A stretch of 20,665 nt of DNA from Echinococcus granulosus (GCF_000524195.1 NW_020170472.1:111459-132123), one strand, 5' to 3'. Shown: positions 1-8,820, numbered from the stretch's first letter. Numbers and translations: made by a program. The notes: generated from the letters alone by a model not told the origin.

Positions 1-594
1 GCCTGTGGACTTGACCAAACTTGTAAGTCTTCTTTGGTAGTTTGCTTTGACATGACGTGTCTTATGTTGTAGCATGAAGCATTACTTTTCTGATTTGGCT
101 GATGTAGACCCACTGCAATACTTCACATTTATTCGGGAGATGATACCACCTTCTATTCCACAAGTAAGTTGTATCCTAAGTTGCGGTTTCTCAATTTGGT
201 TAAGTTAAACGATTTTCTGACCGGAGTGATGTAGCATTACTTCGGTGGTTCTCTGCCAGTCAATTCTCATCCAGCAGCTAAGCTCGGTCTCAAATCGCAA
301 AGTCTCGCCTTTTGCTGTCTGCCCTCTGCTTTATGCTTTTTCACCTTATCTAAGTTCTTCCCTTTTAAAGATGCAGCTTTCTTGGCTGGCTTGATTGTGG
401 TACCTCTGGTTAAACTAAAGTTACTATGTGATTTTTTACCTGTTGGCTTCGCATATTTTGTATTGTCTGATTACTCGGAGGTCCTTTTGGAATGCCTAAT
501 TTTTTTCCTCATTAGGTGTGGATACATAAATAAACATGATAAAGGTTATTTTATGGTGGATACATGCGCGGCAGCTCTGCATGCCTCTAAATGA
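1..594 (+). CDS. Candidate 3' end of a spliced gene (exons 1-22, 108-163, 235-594)
   Basis: I do not recognise the protein. Exon 1-22 ends one base into a codon at a GTAAGT donor. Exon 108-163 completes that codon as Tyr and encodes PLQYFTFIREMIPPSIPQ, ending in phase 0 at a second GTAAGT donor. Exon 235-594 begins directly after a GATGTAG acceptor, opens in the matching phase with HYFGGSLPVN, and runs 119 residues to a TGA at 592-594. Its middle part is rich in hydrophobic residues (about codons 50-100), so a membrane segment is possible. The joined frame has no stop across both junctions, and both introns end in the same module. An alternative acceptor at 71-72 would put MKHYFSDLADVD in front of exon 2, in the same frame, but exon 1 then has a TGA in the required phase. 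The upstream part of the gene lies outside the window. The exon 3 frame alone (120 codons with the stop) is within chance length, so the support comes mainly from the splice signals. Confidence 0.4.
23..107 (+). other. Candidate short spliceosomal intron (85 nt)
   Basis: It begins GTAAGT and ends GATGTAG. A CTGAT branch-point-like site has its A at 93, 14 nt before the last G of the intron. The module TTTTCTGA, six variable bases, TGATGTAG is identical in layout to that of the intron at 164-234. The exons on either side keep one reading frame when it is removed. Confidence 0.4.
164..234 (+). other. Candidate short spliceosomal intron (71 nt)
   Basis: It begins GTAAGT after CAA and ends GATGTAG. 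A CTGAC branch-point-like site has its A at 220, again 14 nt before the intron end. Without removal the upstream frame reaches a stop at 206-214 and the downstream frame starts with the TAG of the acceptor, so splicing is needed to join them. Confidence 0.42.
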
Positions 595-3134
595 ATTGCA
601 GCACTTTTTGGTGATTTAGTAGAAGGGTTCTAAGGAGGCGATTTATTTGTATAATCAATGGAAACAAATAATGCTGACTGCAGTATTCGTGGATCTTTGT
701 GATTATAAAGGCTAAGAAGTTGGCCTAAATGTTTACCCTAAATAAATGCGTGATGATGGGACATATTTTCGATGCACCTATGACGATGTTTTTCCTAATT
801 TTCCAGAGATAAAAGTAGGGTGCACTCTGGTTTCTACGCAGTTTTTTTACTTAGTCAAAGGTGAAGAAAGGCGACTAATTTTTTGTCGAAAAATTCTATG
901 AACGTCCATTTCTGCCCTTTTTAAGTCTTTTAACAGAAAGATGGGTAAAATATTTTTCTACCCACGAAGGTAGAGAAGGTGGTATTAATATATACGCAAT
1001 GCTTAGCTTTACCAACAAGCGATTAACGCAGCTGTAGTTTATCCCATCTACATTTCATGGCTTGTGGAATCACCAAGAAATGGGATTGCAGAACTAAGAA
1101 CGCTGTGACGTCTGTGCAATCTTGGTGCCATGGCGTGTGTCACGTCGAAAGGACTGCAGTAGCCGTAGCATCGCCTTCCGCATTCCAATTCCAGCTGCAT
1201 TTTATTCTCGCAATTCACACCTGACGTTTTTATTGTCCCGTTTTCACCACATAACCCACCAACACGCACTCACCGACCTCGCCATCCTCTCCCATTTCTA
1301 AACATTTGAGATTCTTTGACATCCCCTAAAACTTTGTTTGTAAAACAAACAAATATTTTGAAGTCCTATTAGGCTGTACTTGCATATTCCTTCATTCCAT
1401 ATTTATTAGCCTTATAAAAATGTATTTCTATTTATAAAAGTTATTTATTTAAAACTAGCCAAACCCGTTACAATTTTTAGTTTGCTCAATTTTTAAACTA
1501 GGCTAGGAAATGAGACCTCCTTACAAGCTTGCCACATCTTTGGTAATATTTTGTTTGACAGCATGGTCTATTCTCACTTTTCTTTTTAAGGGAATACCGA
1601 AATAGTAAGCAAGTGATCTCAAGTTTTCTCCACTTTTTAGCTTGACGTAGACTCCGTCTTTACACCTTTTGCAAAGGGCATAATATTTTACCATTGTGGC
1701 TTTCATCAGATCGCTTTGTAGAGCTTAAAAAATTGTCGGAGTAATTTTTGTCACTTTTATGAAAATACTCTTTACCATAAAATAGGCGCATGTATTTTTT
1801 GGACCTAAAATGAGGAATGCAAATCTTAAATGTCTAAAAATTCGCCATAAGGCCTTGAAAAACTAAAGAATGCAGAAATTATGCTTTATACCGGCTATAC
1901 TGTCTATCAAGTCTTAGCTGGATCCGTAATAAGTCGGCGTATAAGGGCGAAGCACACTACTTCTGAACAAATAGACTGGCACCGTACAAGTGCAGCTTCA
2001 AGGCTATGGCGCAGAGCAGATATACATTCTCTAGAGACTAAGGTGTCCTAATGGTTACTTATTGAACAAATCATTTAAAACTGCCGTATATTGAGCTAAA
2101 CTCTATTTTGCATTTTCCTCCAAGAGTGAACTTCATTCTAAAGCCTGCTTTTGGGATCAAAGGACCTCATGTCACATTCTAAATATTGCTGCACAATATT
2201 CAATTCGGTTGGGATTCCTACAATAATGAAGGAATTTAATGCAAAATGTATTCTTTTAGGCGCGTTCCAGACATTAAAAATGGATGATTTTTGCAATTTC
2301 TCAGGTAGGTTTTAGCCGAGCTAAAGAAGCTTTCTATATCTAAGTGCATATTTATCATCACCCGTCCACAATAATAAATTCAAAAGGCAATAAATCTTAT
2401 CTACTTTCCCTCCATTCGGTTTTTGTTGGATGAAAAAGGATTTTGCGGGATGATTTCCGTATAAAACTTCTTAATGCCGCTTTGCTCTTATTTTTGCATT
2501 TTTACAGCAGTTTCCGCTATTATAAAATTGGCTTTAAGTTGTTTTTTCTTTTATGACAATTATGTTTTATCGTAAACCATTTTTGAGTCCATCTCACCTC
2601 CGTCTCACCTCCCATTTCGCCTGCTGTCAATATACCTGACATTTCGCACATTTGCAACAGCCCTAGACATTCTCCCTTCCACCCGTCGCCAAGCAATTTA
2701 ATCTTTTATTCCTCTGAATGAGTCCGATGGCAATATAAACTTCTCTAGATTTGGATTCTCTGAAAATTAAACAAAAGCTTACTGCCATCCATGGCGTTCT
2801 CTCGATTTTTTCGGACAATTAATAAGGTTATAACGACTTTACAAGCAATTTATCCGCTTTTAAAAAATTAAAACACTTATGAATATGCGACTTTTGAGGA
2901 TTCCTCCAAGTATTTGGCATCTGCCCTACTTTGGGTGGCAATTAAACTTAAAATAATCCAATTCTTAAAAAGCTTTACCGGTATAAACCAAGAAAAGCCT
3001 CTCAAGCATTTGAAGATAGAGGAATAAAGAGAGAAATTGAGAAAGCTGAGGTAGTCTCTTCTTTCCTCTATCTCATTCTAAAGTGCAAATCTTTTGGAAG
3101 CAGAGATTTGTTTGAACTTATTATCATCTGTTAG
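595..3134. other. Non-coding stretch, no gene recognised
   Basis: This is AT-rich sequence with no long open frame. Two splice-acceptor-like sites stand out. At 806 a pyrimidine-rich tract ending TTTTCCAG is followed by a 30-residue open frame (807-901, beginning IKVGCTLVSTQFFYLVKGEE, then a TGA). At about 2305 TTTCTCAG is followed at once by GTAGGT. At about 2508 TTTTTACAG is followed by a short hydrophobic frame. None has a matching donor or partner exon that I can defend. The rest is likely intergenic or intronic DNA. Confidence 0.5.
741..746 (+). terminator. Candidate polyadenylation signal AATAAA
   Basis: AATAAA lies 147 nt after the stop of the candidate gene at 1-594 and could end its transcript. 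The hexamer is common by chance in DNA this AT-rich, so it is weak support by itself. Confidence 0.22.
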
Positions 3135-3560
3135 TGTATATGGGTGGCGGCCACTCGTTTAGCTGTCATGAAAAGCAACATGGATGTAGGTGTAAACAAC
3201 TTTCCACCTATTAGTACTTTTAACTCTCAACGACACGTAATTTTTACCCTATCCAAAACTAGGGGATCTTCCGAAGCTTCATCCTTTCTTTCGGTTGGTG
3301 TTCCATCGGCAAAATCCCTCCATCCTAACCATCTTGATGTCCCAGTATCACATTTTCATCAGAAAAAGGCAATAAATTTTCCTATAAAGCCTCTCAACCG
3401 AGGAATTGGAATGAAATTAGTGCGTAAAATATTTAGCCTTGAATGGCGTCTATTAGGTCTGACAGAAAATGGAAGGACTCAGAAAGGTTGCCGCATATCT
3501 GCCTGTACTTTACAATACCTGAATATAAATAAATGCACGCTTTCTGAGAAAGGAGTTTAA
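3135..3560 (+). CDS. Unassigned open frame, longest in the window (141 codons)
   Basis: The frame is open from just after a TAG at 3132-3134 to a TAA at 3558-3560. Translation from a GTG at 3144 gives 138 residues. The first ATG in frame is at 3168, beginning MKSNMDVGVNNF. No signal peptide, membrane segment or known motif is visible. The middle is rich in Ser, His and Pro and the last third is basic. An AATAAA lies inside the 3' end of the frame near 3526. At this base composition one frame of this length in 20 kb has an expectation of a few tenths, so it may be chance. No splice site or promoter argues for it. Confidence 0.15.
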   Translation, partial: CIWVAATRLAVMKSNMDVGVNNFPPISTFNSQRHVIFTLSKTRGSSEASSFLSVGVPSAKSLHPNHLDVPVSHFHQKKAINFPIKPLNRGIGMKLVRKIFSLEWRLLGLTENGRTQKGCRISACTLQYLNINKCTLSEKGV

Positions 3561-5451
3561 CTGTTCGGTGTCTCGAATGGCTGTCGAGTCAAGCAACACG
3601 TTAAGGCCACAGATGTGAACTTGATATCCTTTCTGCCTGACCAATTTGTGCGTGCATGCGTCCGAACCAGAGACCTGGCAGTCTGACGAGCTCTAGGCCT
3701 TCCACGAGGTAAACAGAAATATCGAGACGGCCGTATGCACAAAACATAAAAAACAAGTGATTTCGTTGAAGGAATTAGATAATTGTGGGGCTTGAAAATA
3801 GATGGAGACTATGATTGAGGCCTACAGGACTGGTGGCTGGCCACTCTAAAAGTGATTACTAAGTTCATTTTTCTTTATCCATTCAATGAGGCTTATTTTT
3901 TCCAAAATTTCGATATTTTCTTAAACCAATTAACATTCAATTTATTGTGAAGGAAAAATTTATACGCAAGGAATAAACGTACATTCTTTTGGCATACAAA
4001 ATACTCATTTTGACATAAAATATCTAACTACCGATTCATAACTAATGAACTTGTAGAGCTTGATAATGCTCCTCTGTCATGGAAATTAGTTTGTCACCCT
4101 GAATCAAACAAGTGACAGTTCTTCCCAACGGAGCATAATTTAGAAAGGTCTTGTTGGTCAACCGTCTAGCATGAGTATCTCCATATTTCTGAGGTGTAAG
4201 AGAATAATTTTTTTTACAGGAGACCACTTTTTTCTGTTTACTTTCATGTTGGAGTCCTATATATTAAACGCAAATTAGACTATTCCCTCCGAAAAATAGG
4301 AGCGTACTACCTCAATTTTAAAAGTTTAGGGGAACATAACATTCCCCTTTTAAGCTTTTCAGCAACCATCTTTAAAGCCTACAACTCATATTTTACTTTT
4401 AAAATATTCATTTCAATATGATGAGGGAATCTTCGATCGTGTAGCTATGGCCTTCTAGAGTGCACTTAATGCGGGGGTTAGGTCTTTGTACCATTTACCA
4501 AGGGATCCAGCCCACGGGCTTTTACTAATGGGTGATTATTTGTAATTCAAACGTTTTAAACTTCTTTCTCCCTAGAGTCCAGAATAAATGCACCAGTAAT
4601 CAACTATTATCAAGCTGAGTACTGTAGTAATTTAAAGCGATTAATAGATCTTAGCCTTTGCTGGGTAAGCTATATTGAAAAGTAGAATAATTTGAGGAAG
4701 GCAAGATGAAAAGTTAAAGGAAATGTTTGGATATACTTCAGTTAGGAATTAATGGTTAAATTTCACCAAAATGAAAAATTACTCTTTATTTTAAAATTCT
4801 CGACCATTGTTTAGTGTTTATCTTCCCACTTGTTTTGTTGGTTGGCCCAAGAAGTTTGCGTCGTTTCCAGTATAAGTCAAAACTATGGCTTCTTGCAACT
4901 TATGGGGTTATTTACTTGCATCATAGTGTCTATTCAGTGAGGATGTCGCTATTCCCAGTAAAACATTCCAAGTTCAGCATTCTAGAAATTGCTGATCGGT
5001 AGAGAAATTCGCAGATATTGGAAAACATTTCTCAATTTTTTGCCTCCGCTGAGCTCTTGTTAGTTAACATAATGTGAAGTTGCAGTCTATATGCCACCAA
5101 AAATCACTGTGGGTTTATTTTCGGTCAGGATGCTATATGTGAGAATGATGACCATTTTTGACCTTTAGAAACCCAGTCAGCAGACATGAATGGACTTATT
5201 GAGTGCCTAATGTACTCATAATGTCTCTTTATCCCTTGATCATCCCAATTAGGGTCTCAATAGTGCCCGTGGGCATGCAGACACAGAGCATTCTAGGACA
5301 CATCATACCATCTGCATTCAAATTTGACACCTCGTTTGCTCAATGCAACTTAAATCTGACTTACATATCACTGCTGCTTTGTAAGTCAAGTTGACCAAGT
5401 GTATAAATCTGTGAAAACTCTTTGCGACATATGCTGTGACGTATCAGGTAG
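3561..5451. other. Non-coding stretch, no gene recognised
   Basis: A slightly GC-richer patch at about 3550-3740 has several CpG sites and small palindromes (GCATGC near 3655, GAGCTC near 3689). The remainder is AT-rich with only short open frames on both strands (for example 4042-4227 minus and 5203-5394 plus), none of which has composition, splice sites or motifs that suggest a gene. Confidence 0.5.
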
Positions 5452-5703
5452 AAGCAAACTTTGCCTGACCTCGGTGACAATTCACTCAGCGGCGCACACC
5501 TGAACTCCAATAAAACCCTCGGTGTGAGAATTCTAAGGCCCACCTGTTTCCATCAATATCGACGGGAAAAGTTATTAATAACAAAAGAATTGGTTTTACT
5601 CACCCCATTTACAGGTGGTAGTAAGTTTTACAATGCATATTTTAGTGGATTTCCACAGCTTTCACCGCAGCAGATAGGACTTTATTTAACGTTCACTAGT
5701 TGA
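5452..5703 (+). CDS. Weak two-exon candidate (5452-5521, 5615-5703)
   Basis: A good acceptor, a pyrimidine-rich tract ending ATTTACAG at 5614, is followed by a frame reading GGSKFYNAYFSGFPQLSPQQ and ending in TGA at 5701-5703. The upstream segment reads LPDLGDNSLSGAHLNSNKTL and stops one base into a codon at 5521, followed by GTGTGAG, so removing 5522-5614 (93 nt) completes a Gly codon and keeps the frame. The segment is also open if left unspliced, so the intron is not required. The start is undefined: there is a TAG in frame at 5449. No family is recognised. Confidence 0.18.
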   Translation, partial: KQTLPDLGDNSLSGAHLNSNKTLGVRILRPTCFHQYRREKLLITKELVLLTPFTGGSKFYNAYFSGFPQLSPQQIGLYLTFTS

Positions 5704-6286
5704 ACAGAATCATCAGTGTTTATTCTTAAAAGGATTTACACATAAGCCACTCAAAGCTTCTAATTCATGCATCACAGCACCTAGAGAAGAATGGACTTGC
5801 TTCTTTGAGGCGTGGCGAACTGCAAACGTACTTACGCTCAGTGAAGTATCAATTTCATTAAAGGGCACACAAAAAATACAGTTGAGGTTTACTTACCAAT
5901 CGGAAGAGTGAAACAAAAGCTTCTTCTTCTGAAGCATGCTACAGTTATTAAGAAATTGAAAGGAAATTATATTCTTGAACGATACAGCAAGAATTCAACA
6001 TTAGTCGTGGATGATATGCTGTTCTCTTACCTACCATCTTTTCGCATATTTTCTCATGTGATGATTATTGTCCATTTTTTTATTATAAAAGCTATGGCCC
6101 AGTGGAAGATAAAATACCCATATGAGGAACAAGGGCTAGATAAAAAGGAGGAGGTGGTGGCTAAGGATAGATCTTTCTTGACTCCCTAGGACAAGAAATC
6201 ATGAGATTTGGATATTGAGTACATTTTTTCCTCAAAAAAACGTAGTAGATAAGGGTAGATGGAATCGTATTAAGGAATGCTTCTAA
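5704..6286. other. Non-coding stretch, no gene recognised
   Basis: It holds a 93-codon open frame at 5908-6189 (+) that includes VVDDMLF. That superficially resembles the catalytic box of copia-type reverse transcriptases, but nothing around it matches. GAGGTTTACTTACC near 5885-5896 reads as a GTAAGT donor on the minus strand with no partner exon that I can support. Confidence 0.45.
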
Positions 6287-6477
6287 AGGCCTTCCACAAG
6301 AAGCCACTGATGTAATCGCTTTTGGAAGTCTAGATTTCAGGACCCCGAGTCTTTCTCGGAATTAAAAGAAGTTGTTCTACTAGGGAAGAAAATTTGCTAC
6401 TGGCCCACGAAAGGGCTGGAGGCCACGGATATGGCCTGAAGGCCGAGTAACTTCGTGGGTGCACAGAGGCGGAGCCT
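6287..6477. repeat. GC-rich block of nested palindromes
   Basis: This short GC-rich island stands out sharply from the AT-rich flanks. It contains AAGGCCTT near 6286-6293, a CCGAG/CTCGG hairpin (6345-6349 with 6355-6359, loop 5), an 8-bp perfect inverted repeat CCCACGAA/TTCGTGGG (6404-6411 with 6452-6459), and inside it AGGCC/GGCCT (6420-6424 with 6433-6437). It also has GGCCTGAAGGCC at 6433-6444 and AGGC/GCCT at 6467-6477. Four GGCC tetramers recur within about 40 nt. It could be a short dispersed element, a structured RNA or a palindromic insertion. I find no protein in it and no match to a ribozyme core such as hammerhead. Confidence 0.45.
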
Positions 6478-6816
6478 TGAATGCTCGTAAACCCAAAACG
6501 AAGAGCTAAATAAACAAATGAAGCATTTCAAAAAGGTTGACTGAGGGTAATGTAAATGCTCTTAAAGATTTTGTATTTACGGCAAAGTTGTGAACCAAAG
6601 ATGAACAAGTAGTAACAGGGACGGAGGAAGTGAGATTAAAGCAGTACCCACCGCCACTGCAGAGGTCGCAAAGCGGCAAAATGAAGGTCCCTCTAGCCCC
6701 TCCATCCTAAGTTTTGAGCAGTCATTGACATTTTCCCACTTGCTTATACACACTGAACATTGCATCAACAAAACTGCAATTGCCGTGCGGTGACTTGTCG
6801 ATCACTCCTCCATTCA
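6478..6816. other. Mostly non-coding; small minus-strand open frame
   Basis: On the minus strand 6577-6771 encodes a 64-residue frame with ATG at 6768 (MQCSVCISKWENVNDCSKLR at its start) and a hydrophobic stretch near its C-terminus. A weak minus-strand acceptor (CAATTGCAG) lies just upstream. No homologue is recognised, and the length is ordinary for chance. Confidence 0.15.
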
Positions 6817-6823
6817 TATAAGG
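6817..6823 (+). promoter_or_regulatory. TATA-like element TATAAGG
   Basis: TATAAGG lies 57 nt upstream of the ATG at 6874, a spacing compatible with a start site near 6845 and a short leader. A 7-bp inverted repeat, CAGTAAC/GTTACTG at 6841-6847 and 6856-6862 with an 8-nt loop, covers the predicted start region. Confidence 0.2.
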
Positions 6824-6873
6824 CAGTTCCGACTACTTTACAGTAACTCTAGAATGTTACTGATTCCAGTAGT

Positions 6874-7071
6874 ATGGGCAATGCAATCCAACTGGATCCT
6901 GGCAGTAGCTTTAGTGGTGGAGTAAGCTCCTGCCTTCCATTTGTGCCTCATCCATGCTCGCAAAGCCTGAGCAGTGTTATGTCCTGTTTAACATTACATA
7001 TTCACAGAAATACCCTTATTCTTTTACTTGCCCTCCATCAAATACTGTCACTTTTCAATTTGTTTTACTGA
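6874..7071 (+). CDS. Small ATG open frame with good start context (65 aa)
   Basis: The ATG has A at -3 and G at +4, a favourable eukaryotic context. The product begins MGNAIQLDPGSSFSGGVSSC, is rich in Ser, Cys and Pro in the first half and ends in a hydrophobic stretch (LILLLALHQILSLFNLF) that could span a membrane. Gly at position 2 recalls N-myristoylated proteins, but position 6 is Gln rather than Ser/Thr. An ATG at 6854 opens an overlapping 23-codon hydrophobic frame that would precede it on a transcript. An internal GTAAGC near 6921 could act as a donor. The first half is GC-richer than its surroundings. No family is recognised, and chance remains likely. Confidence 0.2.
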   Translation: MGNAIQLDPGSSFSGGVSSCLPFVPHPCSQSLSSVMSCLTLHIHRNTLILLLALHQILSLFNLFY

Positions 7072-7637
7072 CAAGATACAAAGAACTTTATTAACGCAGC
7101 AATGTAAAAAGTGGCTGTGTGTGAGATAAAAATGCGTACCTGGTCTTTAAACTCACAGTTTTACAATTCTTGAGATTCTGCACCTTGTAATTTAATTTGC
7201 AGGCTAAAAACTGGCCAAAACCGGGTGGTAAATTGAGTTAACTTCAGCTAAAATGCCCACAGTTAAAAGAGCATTTATTACCTTTATGGGCAATTTTAAG
7301 ATCCTCAAGCTTTTTCGCTCCGATAATTAGACTTGAAGCAGGAATCAGCCTTCAAATTCCATTCTGCAACATCCATTAACATTTTGGTAGTGAAAAGCTA
7401 AAAGTTACTTTTTGAGAGAAAAGTTGTATTTTAATTGTTCACGCAACGCAGGACTTAGTGCCAACGGATTTCTAGACCTTTATAATAAGGAAATAAATAT
7501 TATCTAGGCACGACAAGTTTTTCTGCCACACTTTAAACGTAGAAGCAGAGTAAACACAAACATTTTTACTTTTTAGTACTCTACTGAGCATGGTCTTTTA
7601 ACCCCTCCCTCCCTTGCGTTCCATCTTCTCTTTCCTC
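7072..7637. other. Non-coding stretch, possible upstream region
   Basis: No open frame worth reporting. The last 50 bases, about 7600-7636, are pyrimidine-rich (CCCCTCCCTCCC and CTTTCCTCT) and lead into the TATAAAAG at 7638, as in many animal promoters. Confidence 0.35.
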
Positions 7638-7645
7638 TATAAAAG
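7638..7645 (+). promoter_or_regulatory. TATA box TATAAAAG
   Basis: This is a consensus-quality TATA element after a pyrimidine-rich stretch. A start site near 7665-7675 would give a leader of about 150 nt before the ATG at 7822. Two earlier ATGs (7743 and 7803) open short frames. The functional role is inferred from sequence only. Confidence 0.3.
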
Positions 7646-7755
7646 TAAAGTTGTTTTCCTTGAAGTTGCTTGTGATTAATTTTACTGTTGTTAAAGAAGA
7701 CTACTGAGGCGTTTGGCCTACACGCAAGTAAATTTAATTGCAATGAGCTGAGTGA

Positions 7756-8046
7756 GAGCCAAAACCGGTCGTGGTGGTTAAATTTGGCCCATCACTTATA
7801 AAATGCTATTTCTGGAGAAAAATGGTGCCCGTGCCAAAAGATATGACCCTGACATTACTCCAAAATTCTCCTAGTTTAGGAGATTTGGAAGTCACTGTAG
7901 AATTACAGTTAACTGGTAACTTCACAGTCAGGGATAAGCAGTCACAGGTGTATCTAACGTCACCTTTGAAATATGTTTATGGATCTCCCTTCCTACCTTG
8001 GCGTGCCTTTTATGCATGGATAGGTAGAAGCTCCAGCTTCCCTTGA
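7756..8046 (+). CDS. Candidate small gene or terminal exon
   Basis: The frame is open from 7756 to a TGA at 8044-8046. From ATG 7822 it encodes 74 residues beginning MVPVPKDMTLTLLQNSPSLG and continuing with alternating hydrophobic residues (DLEVTVELQLTGNFTV), a pattern typical of beta strands. It is loosely reminiscent of an immunoglobulin-like or transglutaminase-type beta domain, but I cannot assign it. It sits about 180 nt after a TATAAAAG box and is followed 13 nt after the stop by AATAAA (8059-8064). A donor-like CAG/GTGTAT at 7947 would join in phase 0 to the exon at 8121. An overlapping frame from ATG 7803 is open for 23 codons. First codon positions are purine-rich, as in real coding sequence. 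Confidence 0.27.
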   Translation, partial: EPKPVVVVKFGPSLIKCYFWRKMVPVPKDMTLTLLQNSPSLGDLEVTVELQLTGNFTVRDKQSQVYLTSPLKYVYGSPFLPWRAFYAWIGRSSSFP

Positions 8047-8058
8047 TCAGCCCTTGTT

Positions 8059-8064
8059 AATAAA
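8059..8064 (+). terminator. Candidate polyadenylation signal AATAAA
   Basis: AATAAA begins 13 nt after the stop codon of the open frame ending at 8046. If used, it would make that frame a compact unit of about 400 nt from its TATA box. If the frame instead splices to the exon at 8121, the hexamer would be intronic. Confidence 0.22.
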
Positions 8065-8120
8065 CATGTGATTACATAATACTTTCATTGTTTGTTCAAT
8101 TGTCGGTTTTTATTTTACAG

Positions 8121-8173
8121 GCTTTTAGGGCTCCGCGTTTGTATTTTCACCAGGCACATGGCCATCGGGTCGC
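8121..8173 (+). CDS. Candidate 53-nt internal exon with strong splice sites
   Basis: It is preceded by a pyrimidine-rich tract ending TTTTACAG and followed by GTAAGTAG, both close to consensus. Two frames are open. Frame 1 reads AFRAPRLYFHQAHGHRVA and continues after splicing to TGKAKLVAVEAESDHEGQ and a stop at 8321-8323. Frame 2 reads LLGLRVCIFTRHMAIGS and continues through RLEKQNWWQWKQNPIMKG to a stop at 8511-8513. I cannot choose between them by homology. Confidence 0.33.
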
Positions 8174-8253
8174 GTAAGTAGCCTTTCAGCCCTTCCACAC
8201 ATCAAAAATACATATTCCATGATAATACTAGGCTGCCCTTCAATTTTATGTAG
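8174..8253 (+). other. Candidate short intron (80 nt)
   Basis: It begins GTAAGTAG and ends TTTTATGTAG. The pyrimidine-rich stretch CTGCCCTTCAATTTT precedes the acceptor, and a weak branch-like ATACTAG lies about 28 nt before it. Its length and final ATGTAG resemble the two candidate introns at the left end of the window. Confidence 0.35.
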
Positions 8254-8589
8254 GACTGGAAAAGCAAAATTGGTGGCAGTGGAAGCAGAATCCGATCATG
8301 AAGGGCAATTATCCTTTACATGAGATCGTAAGAACATACGTGTCTAATGGAAGAATCTGTGGAGACCTTAGCCAACTACCCCAAAGCCGTGCTCACCGGA
8401 AATGTTATTACCAAGTCTTATGGCTATCAATGCACATACAAGATGCCCGCCGCATATATTCCCAATACACTTCCCAAGCAGGGCGAAACCCTAGTATCAG
8501 TGGAACTGCCTAGAAAACCACTGACATTGAGGTCAAATTATTTTTCAATTTCACTCAAATTCAGCTACCGGTGCAGTTCTTATGGGTGA
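8254..8589 (+). CDS. Candidate coding stretch with two overlapping open frames
   Basis: After the acceptor at 8253 one frame runs to 8513 in continuity with frame 2 of the preceding exon. A second frame is open from 8332 to a TGA at 8587-8589. From ATG 8347 it encodes 80 residues starting MEESVETLANYPKAVLTGNV, followed by ITKSYGYQCTYKMPAAYIPN. The second frame has purine-rich first codon positions and balanced residue composition, and 8350-8520 is clearly GC-richer than its flanks. No donor/acceptor pair links it to the upstream exon without a stop, so it is either a separate start, a frame-shifted remnant or chance. The family is not recognised. Confidence 0.3.
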
Positions 8590-8820
8590 TGTTTCTCTTG
8601 CATCGTTGAATACAATGTGGTAGCATACGCTGAGGTTTGGCCAAAAGGAACGCCAGGCTCAACTCTAGAGAGAAAACAGTACTGATGATTTGATTTAATA
8701 ATTGTTTTAACTCTCCGAATTGTTTTTGCTAGCACCTAATTCCCGGCTACTACAGTTCCACTGGGAGGCATTGCCTCCGGGCGTTGCCAATTATTACACC
8801 TCAACAAATCTTTTTTTCAG

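Noticed and set aside
4042..4227. Minus-strand 61-codon frame
   Set aside because: Ordinary length, no motif, no splice or promoter signals.
5995..6030. VVDDMLF in a + strand frame, similar to the YVDDML box of copia-type reverse transcriptase
   Set aside because: No other reverse transcriptase, RNase H or integrase blocks are visible in any frame nearby, and the surrounding residues do not fit the family.
6404..6480. Hammerhead, HDV-like or twister ribozyme in the GC-rich palindromic block
   Set aside because: The stems are present, but none of the conserved core residues of these classes appears in the right positions.
8685..8720. CTGATGA, the first core box of a hammerhead ribozyme
   Set aside because: The required GAAA core and enclosing stems are missing downstream.
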